From Nocardia miyunensis NBRC 108239 (GTDB lineage Bacteria; Actinomycetota; Actinomycetes; Mycobacteriales; Mycobacteriaceae), in NCBI RefSeq assembly GCF_001613065.1, contig NZ_BDBQ01000050.1, forward strand, positions 1 through 64,000: a stretch of DNA of 64,000 bases, read 5' to 3'. Position numbers and translations under genes: made by a program. Position 1 is the stretch's first letter. Every line of letters starts with the position of its first letter. The notes under the pieces were generated by a model, which saw only the letters and a program-made list of their open reading frames with translations, did no database searches and had not been told where the DNA came from. Of this stretch, positions 1-9,250 are shown one piece after another.

Positions 1-163
1 CGCCCACCCCCATGGATTCCTACGCCGACCCACCAACTCCCATACCCACCCATAGCCCACCTATAGACCCGCCCATCCACGCTCGTCATCACCTTCGTGT
101 GCGAAACACGGATGCCGGTGGAACCTAAAAAGGTGATGCACCCCGTTTTGCGACCGTGCGCGG
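1..163. other. non-coding leader before the tape measure gene
   Basis: No convincing gene is seen here. The stretch holds a nested stem-loop: CATCACCTT at 87-95 pairs perfectly with AAGGTGATG at 130-138, and inside it CGTGT (96-100) pairs with ACACG (106-110) around a GCGAA loop. It lies directly before the tape measure start and could be a transcript structure or terminator. Its role is unknown. Confidence 0.4.
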
Positions 164-3100
164 GTGACAGCGCCCAGCGGAATCCGCATCCCGATCACTG
201 CTGACGGCCGCGGGTTCGACGCCGAGCTGACCCGCGTCGTCATCGCGGCCATGCGGAACGTCCAAATCCGTTTGGACGCACAGCCGTTGAACATCGGCAT
301 CAACGTGGATCTGGACGCCGACGCGGCCACCGCTCACATGCGCACGCTGCGGGAACAGCTCGAACGCGAAGCGAAACCGATCACGCAAGAGATCAATGTC
401 CGGGTGAATCTCGACCGTGCGGGCACTCCGGAGGAGTTGCGGGCGCTGCGAGAGGAGTTGCAGCGCGAGGCCCGTCCGATCGTCCAGCAGGTGCGGGTTC
501 AGACGGACCGCACCGGTATAACGACGCCGAATGTCGACAGCAGCTCGACCTCCAGTGTCGAACGGCTCGCACGCAGCGCTGACAGCGCCGGGATGTCGTT
601 CTCCAAGCTCTCCGGATCCATCGGGTCCGTTGCTGCGACTGCGGGCAAGCTCGGTCTGGTCACTGCCGCCGTGGCCGGAATCGGTGGCGCGGCCAGCGCG
701 GCGGCCGGTCTCGTGGGCGGTTTGGTCGGTGCTCTGGCGGCGGTCGGTCCGGCGGCCGGTGCTATCGCCGCGACCGCTGTGGTGGGGCTGCACGGTCTGG
801 CGGATGCGTTCAAGGCCGCGTCCACGTTGTCGGACAACGGGCCGAAGGAAGCGGCGGCCCAGACGAAAGCTGTTGCGGCAGCACAGGATCAGTTGGCGAA
901 TGCGGCTGACTCCGTGCAGTCGGCGCAACGGTCGCTGGCGTCGGCTCAGAAGGATGCCACGGTCGCGGCGAAGGCGGTCGGTGACGCCTATAAGCAGGCT
1001 GGACGTGATCTCGAGGACGCCCAGTTGCGGGCGCGGGGAGCGACGATCTCCCAGAAAGAGGCGGCCATCGACTTGCGCGAGGCCACCAAGGAGGCCAACG
1101 ACACCGTTTTCGACCCGTCCGCGCACGAACAGGCCCTGGTCCGGCTCGAACGAGCACAGCTGAACTACGACCAGGCTGTCGAGTCCAACAAGCGGGCCAC
1201 CGAGGACGCGACTACCGCCCAGGCCAAGGGCATCGAAGGCTCGGACGCAGTGGTGTCGGCGAAGGACCGCCAGCAGGCCGCCGAGGACCGGGTAACCGAC
1301 GCCCAGCGCACCGCCGCCAAGGCTGCTGCCGATGTCGCGAAAGCCGCGCAGGCCGTCTCTGACGCCCAGAATCAGGCCACGCCCAGCGCGGAGAAGTTCG
1401 CGGAGGCGATGGGCAAGCTGTCCCCGAACGCCCAAGGGTTCGTCACCGCGGCCCTGGGGATCAAACCGGCGCTGACCGACGCCGGAAAGGCTGTCCAGGA
1501 CGCCACGTTCGCGAACCTGGGCACGGAACTGACCGACGTGTCCACGCGGGTGATTCCGGTGCTGAAGACCGGGATGGCCGGTGTCGCGGGCGAGATCAAC
1601 GGCGCGGCATCGAGTTTCCTGAACTTCCTGGGTACCGCGCAAGGACTGTCCGGGCTGCAATCGGTGTTCGCGGGCGCGACGAACCTGCTGCACGGATTGC
1701 GTTCCGGCACAGGCGATGCCACGCAGGGGATGTTGGATCTGGTCCACACGGCCGAGCCTGCGCTGGAGGGGATGGGCAAGGCGTTCGCTGGGATCGGTGA
1801 CTCGATCGGGCAGGCGTTCTCGATCGCGTCCCGGACCGGGGCACTATCGAGCCTGTTCACCGGGCTCACTCAGGCGTTGCAGGGTGTGGGGCCGCTGCTG
1901 GGCGGCCTGGTAACGGCGCTGATCACCATCGGCAGCGACGTCCTGCCGACCTTGCAGCCGTTGTTCACTCAGCTCGGCGCGGCCCTGGTCGCGATCGCGC
2001 CTGCGTTGGGGCAGCTCGGCGCGGTGTTCGCGAACTCGCTGACGGCGCTGATGCCCACGCTGGCATCGTTCATCTCGGCCCTGGCCACGGGATTGACCCC
2101 GATCCTGCCGGTGCTCTCGACCCTGCTGACCGTCATCGGACAAGCCGTCACCCCGTTGATCGGGCCGTTGTCGCAGATCGCGACGACGATCGGGACCGCG
2201 CTGGCGGGCGCGATCCAGGCCCTCGCCCCCGCGCTGCCTCCAATCGCGCAAGCCTTCGCTTCGCTGGTGAACGCGCTGGCGCCGCTGATCCCGCTGATTG
2301 CCAACAACTTCTCCGCTGTCCTGCAAGCCCTCGCCCCGGCGCTGACGACGGTGTTCAACGCGTTGGGGCCGGTGATCGCGCAGTTCGCGCAGCAGATGAC
2401 GCCGGTGATGCAGCAGATCGCGCCTGTCCTGGCCCAGGTCGCGCAGACGATCGGGCAGGCGCTGGCGAACGCGCTCACCCAGATCGCGCCGCTACTGCCG
2501 CAGTTGATCAGCGCGTTCGCGAATCTCGTGCTGGCCGTGGTGCCGCTGCTGCCCCAGCTGGTGAATCTCGCGGTCCAGGTGATGCCCACGGTGATCGACA
2601 TCATGAAGGTGCTGATCCCGATCGTCACCCAGATCATCGAGGCCTTCACCCGGTTCGTCTTCGACATCCTGCAGAAGATCGTGATCCCGGCGATTCAGTG
2701 GCTGGTCGACCAGTGGAAGACCATGAACGACGCCCTGAGCAAGGGAGCCGACTTCCTGACGCAGACCGTGTTCCCGGCGATTGGCAGCGCAATCGACAAG
2801 GTCAAGGGCTGGTTCCGGGACGGCGTCGACGGCATCAAGACAATCTGGGACGGGCTGCGCGACGCCGCCGCGACCCCGGTCCGGTTCCTGGTCAACACGG
2901 TCTGGAACGACGGACTCCGCAAGGCGTGGAACGCGGTCGCGAAGTTCCTGCCCGGCGTCGGCGAACTCGATCCCGTCACGCTCGGATTCAAAACTGGCGG
3001 TTCGGTATACGGGCCGGGGACGGGCACCTCCGACAGCATCCTGGCGCGGCTGTCCACCGGTGAGCACGTCGTCACGGCCGCCGAAGTGCTCGCGGCCGGC

Positions 3101-5536
3101 GGGCAGAACATCCTCTACGCGATCCGCGACATGATCGCGCGCGGTATCCCGTTCACCTGGGACAACGGGCGGATCATCACCGATCTGGGGCGGGACAACC
3201 TCGACGCGTACGGGGCGGCCGTGGCGTCGAAGGGCATCGGCAACGTCTCGCCGGAGGGCCTGTTCGACCGGTTGCAGCCGCGGTTCGCGAACGGTGGTGC
3301 GGTGCTGCCGTGGATGCTCCAGTTGCAGAAGGGCCACGACTTCGCGAAGGCGCAGAGCGGGAAGGCGTATCAGTGGGCGGGGCCGCGGTTCACCGGCGAC
3401 TCGTTCGACTGCTCGGGGTTCCAGGGCTCGATCATCGCGGCCATCCTCGGCCTGAACCCGTGGCAACGGTATTGGTCCACAAGCACTTTCGCCGGTTACC
3501 CACAGGTCGGCGCGCAGGGGTTGGTGAAGAACCTCACTAATGGTGTCGGGATGCTCGTCGGCATCACCGACGACCCGGGCGGCCCCGGCGGCGGGCACAC
3601 TGCGGGCGAGCTGCGCCCTATCCCCGAACTCGGCTACCCGGCGGCGCGCGTGGAGTCCGGTGGAGCGCTGGGCAATGTCCACTACGGGACCGGTACCCCG
3701 GTCGGGAATTTCGCGTCCCTGTACGGGTTGCCGATCGGCGCGAACGGGTTCTTCCAGCCCAGCACCGGCGGCGGGTCGGTCGGTCCGTCCACCTCCGATC
3801 AGCACGGATTCCTGAACAGCCAGATCCGCAAGGCGTTCTCGGCGGTGCTCGATCCGATCCGGAAGCGGATCGATACCGAGGTGGGTCCGCCGCCGCCGGA
3901 GTTCCGGAAGATCCCCGGCGAGATGCTGACCACGTTCGAAGACGGGTCGGTGCACTACCTGTCCGGCCTGGCGGACGGGCTGACCGATCTGCTGCCTTCG
4001 GCGTGGTCCAAGGCAAAAGAGGTCGGCGGGGACGTGCTGAATGCGCTGAACCCGTTCGACTCTGGTGGTGTCGCGACCGGGACCGGGTTCCTGGCGAAGA
4101 ACGTGGTGGATCCCGAACGCGTGCTGTCTCCGGAGCAGACTCGGTTGTTCGATGCGCTGGTGGTGTCCCTCCAGCAGCTCGCGGGCAGCGGCAGCACCGG
4201 CACCATGCCGGATCTGTTGACGAACTCGGTGTTCTCGCAGGGTGTGGATACGCTGTCGCAACTGCTGGGTGTGCAGGTCCCCACACGCAAGTCGCCGGAG
4301 GATCAGGCGCAGGAGCAGCGCACGCAGGCCGCGATCGATACGACCGGCCGCATGGTGGCCGATACGCGGGATCTGGTGCAGCGCACCGAGTCCAGCCAGG
4401 AGACGGTGACCGAGCAGCAGACCGAGCAGCTGCGCGCCGTGCTCACCGACATCTCCAACCGGCTAACCGGTGGCGTGCTGACCCCGATCATGCAGTCCGC
4501 GTTCGATGCGTCCCTCGGTGTGGTGAAGGACTGGCTGGGCAGCGGGTTCGGGCTCGTCACGGATGCGGCGAACAAGACCACGCAAGCAGTGAACAACCTG
4601 TCCGGGCAAGTCGCGACCACACCGGGCGGGAACAACCCGGGTGCGGGGGCGACATCGCCGTTCGGTGCGCCAGGGTCGGCATTCGACGCGACGGCCGAGA
4701 TCAGCAAGGCTGTGCAGTCCGTGGCCCAGGCCGCGACCAGCGCGTTTCAGCAGGTCGCGCAGCAGGTGGCGAACGCTGCTCTTGCGCAACAGAATTCGAC
4801 GGTCTCGAACTCGAAGGGCCAGCTGGGCAAGGACATCTCCGGCGGAGAGGTAGCCGACCTGATTGTTCGGTTGACCGGCGTGGAGATCGACATCCGGGAC
4901 AACCTGATCAACACCACCGACGCGATCAAGAAAATGCGCGGTGATCAAACGAAGTCGTTCGATACGACGGGCCGGATCATCTCCGACACCGCAGACCTGA
5001 TGCAGCGCAACCAATCCTCTGCGGAGCTGGTGGTGGCCGAGCAGAACCGCATCAACCAAGCCCTGGTCAAATCCGTTCTGCGGTACCTGATCACCAGCAT
5101 CTTGATCCCGATCATCACCGCGATCCTGTCGGCGATGATCACGCTGGTGGTAACCGCGATCGGCGCGGCGATCGGTTCCATCATCCCCGGTGTCGGTACC
5201 GCGATCGGCGCGGCGATCGGCGCTGTCGTCGGCGCGGCCCTGGCGGGTGTGGCCGCTGTGGTGGTGTCCGGGCTGGCGGTCGGGGCCGCTGCCGCTATCG
5301 ACTCGTTCGATTCCGGTGGTATCGCAGTCGGCAAGGGCTACATGCCCAAGGACATCGTGGAACCCGAACGCGTGCTGTCCCCTGGGCAGACCAAGTTGTT
5401 CGACCGCATGGTCGCCTCCCTCGAGCAGGGACAGCGAGGGAACCGGAACACGACGGTGAACGCGCCGATCCAGGTTGTCGGCGGCGGACCGGGCACCGGG
5501 GCCGCGGTGCAAAACCATCTGTTGGCGTTGCTGTGA
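164..5536 (+). CDS. phage tape measure protein with embedded NlpC/P60-like peptidase site
   Basis: This 1,790-residue protein would set tail length and line the tail tube of a siphovirus-like phage. The N-terminal third is polar, with an Ala/Gln/Asp-rich probable coiled coil at about residues 230-420. Residues 560-850 are a long hydrophobic stretch rich in Leu, Pro and Gln, as is usual for tape measures. Around residues 1050-1160 there is a cysteine-peptidase-like segment with DCSGFQG (Cys near 1083) and GGGHTAGEL (His near 1144), resembling the peptidoglycan-cutting domains found in some actinophage tape measures. The C-terminal part contains duplicated motifs: FDSGG...ERVLSP occurs twice and DTTGR...D..DL.QR occurs twice. 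The start is GTG at 164. Upstream ATG/GTG codons at 133-138 are out of frame. It heads a tightly packed tail gene run. The tape measure role is secure; enzyme activity is inferred. Confidence 0.93.
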   Translation: MTAPSGIRIPITADGRGFDAELTRVVIAAMRNVQIRLDAQPLNIGINVDLDADAATAHMRTLREQLEREAKPITQEINVRVNLDRAGTPEELRALREELQREARPIVQQVRVQTDRTGITTPNVDSSSTSSVERLARSADSAGMSFSKLSGSIGSVAATAGKLGLVTAAVAGIGGAASAAAGLVGGLVGALAAVGPAAGAIAATAVVGLHGLADAFKAASTLSDNGPKEAAAQTKAVAAAQDQLANAADSVQSAQRSLASAQKDATVAAKAVGDAYKQAGRDLEDAQLRARGATISQKEAAIDLREATKEANDTVFDPSAHEQALVRLERAQLNYDQAVESNKRATEDATTAQAKGIEGSDAVVSAKDRQQAAEDRVTDAQRTAAKAAADVAKAAQAVSDAQNQATPSAEKFAEAMGKLSPNAQGFVTAALGIKPALTDAGKAVQDATFANLGTELTDVSTRVIPVLKTGMAGVAGEINGAASSFLNFLGTAQGLSGLQSVFAGATNLLHGLRSGTGDATQGMLDLVHTAEPALEGMGKAFAGIGDSIGQAFSIASRTGALSSLFTGLTQALQGVGPLLGGLVTALITIGSDVLPTLQPLFTQLGAALVAIAPALGQLGAVFANSLTALMPTLASFISALATGLTPILPVLSTLLTVIGQAVTPLIGPLSQIATTIGTALAGAIQALAPALPPIAQAFASLVNALAPLIPLIANNFSAVLQALAPALTTVFNALGPVIAQFAQQMTPVMQQIAPVLAQVAQTIGQALANALTQIAPLLPQLISAFANLVLAVVPLLPQLVNLAVQVMPTVIDIMKVLIPIVTQIIEAFTRFVFDILQKIVIPAIQWLVDQWKTMNDALSKGADFLTQTVFPAIGSAIDKVKGWFRDGVDGIKTIWDGLRDAAATPVRFLVNTVWNDGLRKAWNAVAKFLPGVGELDPVTLGFKTGGSVYGPGTGTSDSILARLSTGEHVVTAAEVLAAGGQNILYAIRDMIARGIPFTWDNGRIITDLGRDNLDAYGAAVASKGIGNVSPEGLFDRLQPRFANGGAVLPWMLQLQKGHDFAKAQSGKAYQWAGPRFTGDSFDCSGFQGSIIAAILGLNPWQRYWSTSTFAGYPQVGAQGLVKNLTNGVGMLVGITDDPGGPGGGHTAGELRPIPELGYPAARVESGGALGNVHYGTGTPVGNFASLYGLPIGANGFFQPSTGGGSVGPSTSDQHGFLNSQIRKAFSAVLDPIRKRIDTEVGPPPPEFRKIPGEMLTTFEDGSVHYLSGLADGLTDLLPSAWSKAKEVGGDVLNALNPFDSGGVATGTGFLAKNVVDPERVLSPEQTRLFDALVVSLQQLAGSGSTGTMPDLLTNSVFSQGVDTLSQLLGVQVPTRKSPEDQAQEQRTQAAIDTTGRMVADTRDLVQRTESSQETVTEQQTEQLRAVLTDISNRLTGGVLTPIMQSAFDASLGVVKDWLGSGFGLVTDAANKTTQAVNNLSGQVATTPGGNNPGAGATSPFGAPGSAFDATAEISKAVQSVAQAATSAFQQVAQQVANAALAQQNSTVSNSKGQLGKDISGGEVADLIVRLTGVEIDIRDNLINTTDAIKKMRGDQTKSFDTTGRIISDTADLMQRNQSSAELVVAEQNRINQALVKSVLRYLITSILIPIITAILSAMITLVVTAIGAAIGSIIPGVGTAIGAAIGAVVGAALAGVAAVVVSGLAVGAAAAIDSFDSGGIAVGKGYMPKDIVEPERVLSPGQTKLFDRMVASLEQGQRGNRNTTVNAPIQVVGGGPGTGAAVQNHLLALL

Positions 5537-5546
5537 GGAGACCGTG

Positions 5547-5696
5547 ATGGATGCGCAATCTCTGGCGGAGCTGGGGCAAAGGACGGTGTCGGATCACGAT
5601 GCGGTACCGGCCGACACCGAACCCCAGCCCGGCCCGTGGCTCGGCGTGATCGGTGCCGTGGAGCCCGGTTCGCCGTTCGTGGACGGCGGGGAGTAG
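5547..5696 (+). CDS. small phage protein, 49 residues, function unknown
   Basis: This short gene sits between the tape measure gene and a minor tail gene, 10 bases after the former stop and 3 bases before the next GTG. A GAGGAG ribosome-binding site (5535-5540) lies 6 bases before the ATG. A GTG at 5544 directly precedes it and could add one residue. The product is acidic and Pro-rich (LGQRTVSDHDAV...TEPQPGPWLG), with no membrane segment or recognised domain. Tight spacing on both sides and the good ribosome-binding site support a real gene in the tail operon. I do not recognise the family. Confidence 0.55.
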   Translation: MDAQSLAELGQRTVSDHDAVPADTEPQPGPWLGVIGAVEPGSPFVDGGE

Positions 5697-5699
5697 CCG

Positions 5700-6956
5700 G
5701 TGTTCCGTGGCTGGCTCGCCCTCGCGGGCGAGGAACTGACCAACACGTCCCGGCTGGTCGCTACCGCCCGGCCGGGTGTGCCGTCCTCGATGGAGGAAGC
5801 GCTCGCACAGTGCCGGTGCGCCGGGCCGAGAGACTACGTGCGGTATGACGATTCGTGGCCCGGCCTGGCCGAGTTCCTCGGCGATGACCCGTACGTCCTG
5901 ACGAACGCACCCTGGTACGACCCTGCCATCCCTCAATCCGCCGAGTTCCTGGGGATCTGGGTGACCAAAACCGATGGATTCGGTGCGGCTCCGGTCGACC
6001 GGAACATCAATGACGCGATCTGTGCGGGCGGGGTGACCGGCCCGCACCGCGACAAGGCCAGGGGGCTCACGTTCGAGGCGATCCTGGTGGGCTGCACCAA
6101 CGCCGGGGTGACCTACGGGGCCGAGTGGTTGGCGTGCCAGCTGCGGGCCGCGACGGCGCTGTCGGGTGTGACGCTGGAATACCTTGCCGCGCACCCGGAG
6201 GACTCCGCCGCCGACCCGGCGATGTTGCGGCGCATCATGTCCCGCGTCGTCCTCACGCGCGAGCTGCGGACGAATACCTCGTTCGGCACCCGGGGCGTGG
6301 AGAACCGGCAGGGCGCGGTGCAGACGGTCGATTGGGAGATGGGCGTCCTGGACCCGTACGTGTACGGTCCTGTTGTCTCCCAAACAATTTCGTGGGCCTC
6401 CAGCGTCACCGAACAGATCCAGTGGGCGCATCCACCGGACTGCGAGGACCCCGAATCATGTTCGGAGATACCGGTTTTAGCGTCGGCGACTTGTATCCCG
6501 AATATGGTGGATGTGTCGCCGGTGCAGCCGCCGGTCTGTGCGGGCTGTATTCCGGTGTGCCAGATGCAAACCCGGGTCGCGACGGTGCCGGGCGCGGCGG
6601 GGGTGATGTGCCGCGACCAGACCGTCACGCTGACCGTGACGGCCGGTGCGGAGCCGGTGTCGGTGAATTTCTGGTTCCGGCCGTGTGGCAGCACAGCGAT
6701 GTGTGATCGGACCGGGTTCGTGTCCCTGGCTGGTCTGCCTGCTGGCGGGACGGTGGTGGCTGATTCGGTGGCCGGGCGGCCGTATGGGTTGGTGGACGGT
6801 CAGCAGGTGCGACAGGTCGGGATCGTGCACACCCCGTCCGGTGCGCCGTGGACACCGACCGTGCTCGACGCGGGCCAATGCTGGGAGCTGGTCGCCCAGC
6901 ACGAACCAGGGATCGATTTCACGGTGCAGATCCAGGTTCGGGGGCGGCAGTCGTGA
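5700..6956 (+). CDS. phage minor tail protein (distal-tail-like position)
   Basis: This 418-residue protein occupies the first large slot after the tape measure gene, where siphoviruses of Actinobacteria usually encode the distal tail or baseplate hub protein. Start GTG at 5700 lies 3 bases after the preceding stop. The stop overlaps the next GTG (GTGA). The central part is unusually Cys-rich: about six cysteines fall between residues 245 and 285 (for example PPVCAGCIPVC), with more near the N terminus (CRC). This suggests disulfides or a metal site. The C-terminal half reads as a beta-rich domain. The tail assignment rests on position and length; no diagnostic motif was recognised. Confidence 0.7.
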   Translation: MFRGWLALAGEELTNTSRLVATARPGVPSSMEEALAQCRCAGPRDYVRYDDSWPGLAEFLGDDPYVLTNAPWYDPAIPQSAEFLGIWVTKTDGFGAAPVDRNINDAICAGGVTGPHRDKARGLTFEAILVGCTNAGVTYGAEWLACQLRAATALSGVTLEYLAAHPEDSAADPAMLRRIMSRVVLTRELRTNTSFGTRGVENRQGAVQTVDWEMGVLDPYVYGPVVSQTISWASSVTEQIQWAHPPDCEDPESCSEIPVLASATCIPNMVDVSPVQPPVCAGCIPVCQMQTRVATVPGAAGVMCRDQTVTLTVTAGAEPVSVNFWFRPCGSTAMCDRTGFVSLAGLPAGGTVVADSVAGRPYGLVDGQQVRQVGIVHTPSGAPWTPTVLDAGQCWELVAQHEPGIDFTVQIQVRGRQS

Positions 6957-7966
6957 AGCTCGAACAGGCCGCGTTCGCCGTGCACTCCATCGCTGACGGT
7001 TCGATGGTCGGCGCGCTGGAGTGCCCCACCGGCTACACCTGGTCGCGGGAGTTGAACGAGGTCAGCCGGTGCCAGGTGCAGGCCCCGCTACAGGAGTTGT
7101 CGACCCTGGTGACGCCGTGGGTGCATTGGGTGTCTTGCTGGCATGGGCAGTCGTTGCAGTGGTTCGGGCCGATCCAGGACGCCACCCGCGACCGGACCGG
7201 GATGACCGTCGACGCACGGGATGTGTCGGTGCTGATGTGGCACACCCGCACTCAAACGACGAAGGCATGGGATCAGCTCAACGTGGCCCCGATCGCGGCC
7301 GACATGTGGCGAGACATGCTGCGATTCCACAGGATCGACGCCGAACCGGTCGTGATGCCCGCCCTCGCATCAGCGGCCCGCTACGACGTGTCGGTGACCG
7401 CCGATCTGCGGTACGTGCAACAGGACATGGCGGACCTGGCGAAGCTCGGGTTGCGGTGGACGGTGGTGCGGGGGCGGCCGATCCTGGGCACCCAGCCGAC
7501 CGATATCGCCGCCGAGCTGTCGGACTGCGATCTGACCACCGGTGCCACAATCCACCGGTCCGGGTCGAAGACCGCGAACGACGTTCGGGTGCAGGGCAAG
7601 AACGGCGCGTACACGCAGCGGCAGGAACTCGCGGGCCTGCACCTGCAATCCATCGTCAGTCTCGATGATCTGTTCGGGGTGTCGAACATCCAGCGCGCCG
7701 CCGCCGAATACGTCGGACGTACGGCGGTAATCCGGGACGAGCTGGTGGTGCCGCAGAACGCCACACTCACCCCGGACGCACCGGTGGAGCTCGACATGCT
7801 GGTGCCGGGGATCAATATCACGGTGTCTGCGCTGGATCTGCGTACGATCCTGCGCCTGGACCAGGTCACCGTGACCGGGTCGCCAACCGGTATCGAGGTG
7901 GCGCTGTCGCTGTCCACGCCGGACAACCCGACTCAGCTCGAGAAGGCCGGAGGGACGGTGCAATGA
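6953..7966 (+). CDS. phage minor tail protein, Gp37-like
   Basis: A 337-residue protein starting at GTG 6953, overlapping the preceding stop by 4 bases. It begins VKLEQAAFAVHSIAD and has an alpha/beta composition with WHGQSLQWFGP and VQHDM-like segments, resembling the Gp37-type baseplate/hub proteins encoded next to distal tail genes in rhodococcal and nocardial siphoviruses. That family comparison is from memory and moderately sure. It is translationally coupled on both sides: its TGA overlaps the next ATG. It probably works in the baseplate with the neighbouring protein. Confidence 0.62.
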   Translation: MKLEQAAFAVHSIADGSMVGALECPTGYTWSRELNEVSRCQVQAPLQELSTLVTPWVHWVSCWHGQSLQWFGPIQDATRDRTGMTVDARDVSVLMWHTRTQTTKAWDQLNVAPIAADMWRDMLRFHRIDAEPVVMPALASAARYDVSVTADLRYVQQDMADLAKLGLRWTVVRGRPILGTQPTDIAAELSDCDLTTGATIHRSGSKTANDVRVQGKNGAYTQRQELAGLHLQSIVSLDDLFGVSNIQRAAAEYVGRTAVIRDELVVPQNATLTPDAPVELDMLVPGINITVSALDLRTILRLDQVTVTGSPTGIEVALSLSTPDNPTQLEKAGGTVQ

Positions 7967-8631
7967 GCGGAACCGCGGAGCCGGTACGGCGGGCCAAGAC
8001 GGATGCGGAGTGGGCGCGCGACACCGATCGGCGCATCAACTCGGTGGAAAACCCGACCAGTCAGCGGGTCGGCCAGTGGGTGATATCCACGTCGCCGGAC
8101 GGCAACCTGATCGCCTCCCACGTGGAGGGCGGGTCGGTCATTCTGGCGCGTAAGCCGGAGGGCGGGGAGAACGACCCGGACACCATCACCGACACGACCG
8201 CGCCCGCGTGCACGGTGACCCGGACCGCGAACCAGTCCATCACCAGTTCCGGGGCCGCGATCATGTTCGACGGCACAGCGATCGAGGTCGGCGGCAACTG
8301 GACCGGCGGGAAACGGAACCTGGACTCGGTGATCGTGCCGGTATCCGGCGTGTACAACCTCACCGCGACCGCGTTTTTCGACTCCGGCCGCGCCACGCTC
8401 AGCTGCGCGGTCATGGTCAACGGCAACCCGCAAATCGGTGGCCGCATCAACGACGGGTCCGGTGATGCGTGGATGGAAGCCAACTGCGCCGGGCAAGTCC
8501 GGCTCAACGCGGGCGACAACGTGAGCTTGGTCGCGGTCGCGACTGGTGTGACCCGCAATGTCGGTGCCGCAACGGTTTTCACCACACCGGTCCCGACGTC
8601 GATGTCCCTTTCCCTCATCGTAAGGACCTGA
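7963..8631 (+). CDS. phage tail/fibre protein with beta-sandwich C-terminal domain
   Basis: A 222-residue protein with ATG at 7963 overlapping the previous TGA. Residues 1-35 are charged and likely helical (TDAEWARDTDRRINSVE), typical of an attachment or trimerisation segment. From about residue 75 the sequence is rich in Thr, Val, Gly and Asn and follows a C1q/TNF-like pattern (PVSGVYNLTATAFFDSG...LNAGDNVSL), as seen in phage fibre and receptor-binding domains. It therefore probably contributes to the host-contact tip. The C1q resemblance is my reading of the pattern and would need a structure-based comparison. Confidence 0.55.
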   Translation: MSGTAEPVRRAKTDAEWARDTDRRINSVENPTSQRVGQWVISTSPDGNLIASHVEGGSVILARKPEGGENDPDTITDTTAPACTVTRTANQSITSSGAAIMFDGTAIEVGGNWTGGKRNLDSVIVPVSGVYNLTATAFFDSGRATLSCAVMVNGNPQIGGRINDGSGDAWMEANCAGQVRLNAGDNVSLVAVATGVTRNVGAATVFTTPVPTSMSLSLIVRT

Positions 8632-8632
8632 G

Positions 8633-9250
8633 ATGGCACCGCAGGTATGCACGGATCGGAACCTTCGAATCACCAGCGGCACACTGGGGTTGGAGAAGTG
8701 GTCCGCGCCCCGGATGGTGTTGCAGGCGTCGGTGGCGTCGACCGCTGACGGCGCGATCACCGGGGCCGGGTTCACCACGATACCGGGCAAACTGCTGATC
8801 GACGCCTCGATGTCGTGGACATCGGATTCCCCGTTGCCGCTGATGATGCGGTTACAGGTGATCCGCTCGTATCGCACGATCATCTGCTCGAACCCGAACG
8901 CCATCCAGATCTGGGACTCGTGGACCACCGGTATCGACCAAGCCGCCCGCACCCCGGACACCTACAGCGTCGTCAACTCGCTGACCACGCTCGGGGTGGA
9001 CATCGGCACCGACAACACCAGCCAGCCCTACTACGGGCGGATCCACCAGGACTATCCCGCGTGCTCCACGGAGGAATGGTGGGAGCTGCCAGCAGGTTCC
9101 GTGCTGAACATCAAATACCGGGCGTACGTGTGGACGCCACCGCCCTGGTCCAACAACGCGTCTGCGAACACGCCGCTGCATGAGGCGTGGGCGCGCGGGG
9201 TGAAACTGCGGCTGTGGGCGTTCCCCACCGGTGACACGGAGGTCCAGTGA
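8633..9250 (+). CDS. phage tail protein, first of three tandem paralogues
   Basis: A 205-residue protein starting one base after the previous stop. It shares an architecture with the two genes that follow: an early beta-strand block around IDASMSWTSD (residue ~63), a central variable region, and a C-terminal block INIKYRAYVW...RGVKLRLWAFP (from about residue 160). These align by eye with IDAEMSWTNT...IRYQAQFS...VRLQLWGIP in the second copy and VQAQWTNNT...ARAQVSW...VQIDLFSTP in the third. No transmembrane segment or enzyme motif is visible. A minor tail or fibre-associated role is inferred from position. The next gene overlaps by 4 bases (GTGA). Confidence 0.6.
   Translation: MAPQVCTDRNLRITSGTLGLEKWSAPRMVLQASVASTADGAITGAGFTTIPGKLLIDASMSWTSDSPLPLMMRLQVIRSYRTIICSNPNAIQIWDSWTTGIDQAARTPDTYSVVNSLTTLGVDIGTDNTSQPYYGRIHQDYPACSTEEWWELPAGSVLNIKYRAYVWTPPPWSNNASANTPLHEAWARGVKLRLWAFPTGDTEVQ

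Noticed and set aside
125..1747. Long open frame on the - strand opposite the tape measure gene
   Set aside because: Arg/Gly-rich shadow of a high-GC gene; no ribosome-binding site or domain, and the + strand frame is a clear tape measure protein.
2492..4261. 589-codon - strand frame inside the tape measure gene
   Set aside because: Composition is typical of antisense to GC-rich codons; it contradicts the well-supported + strand gene.
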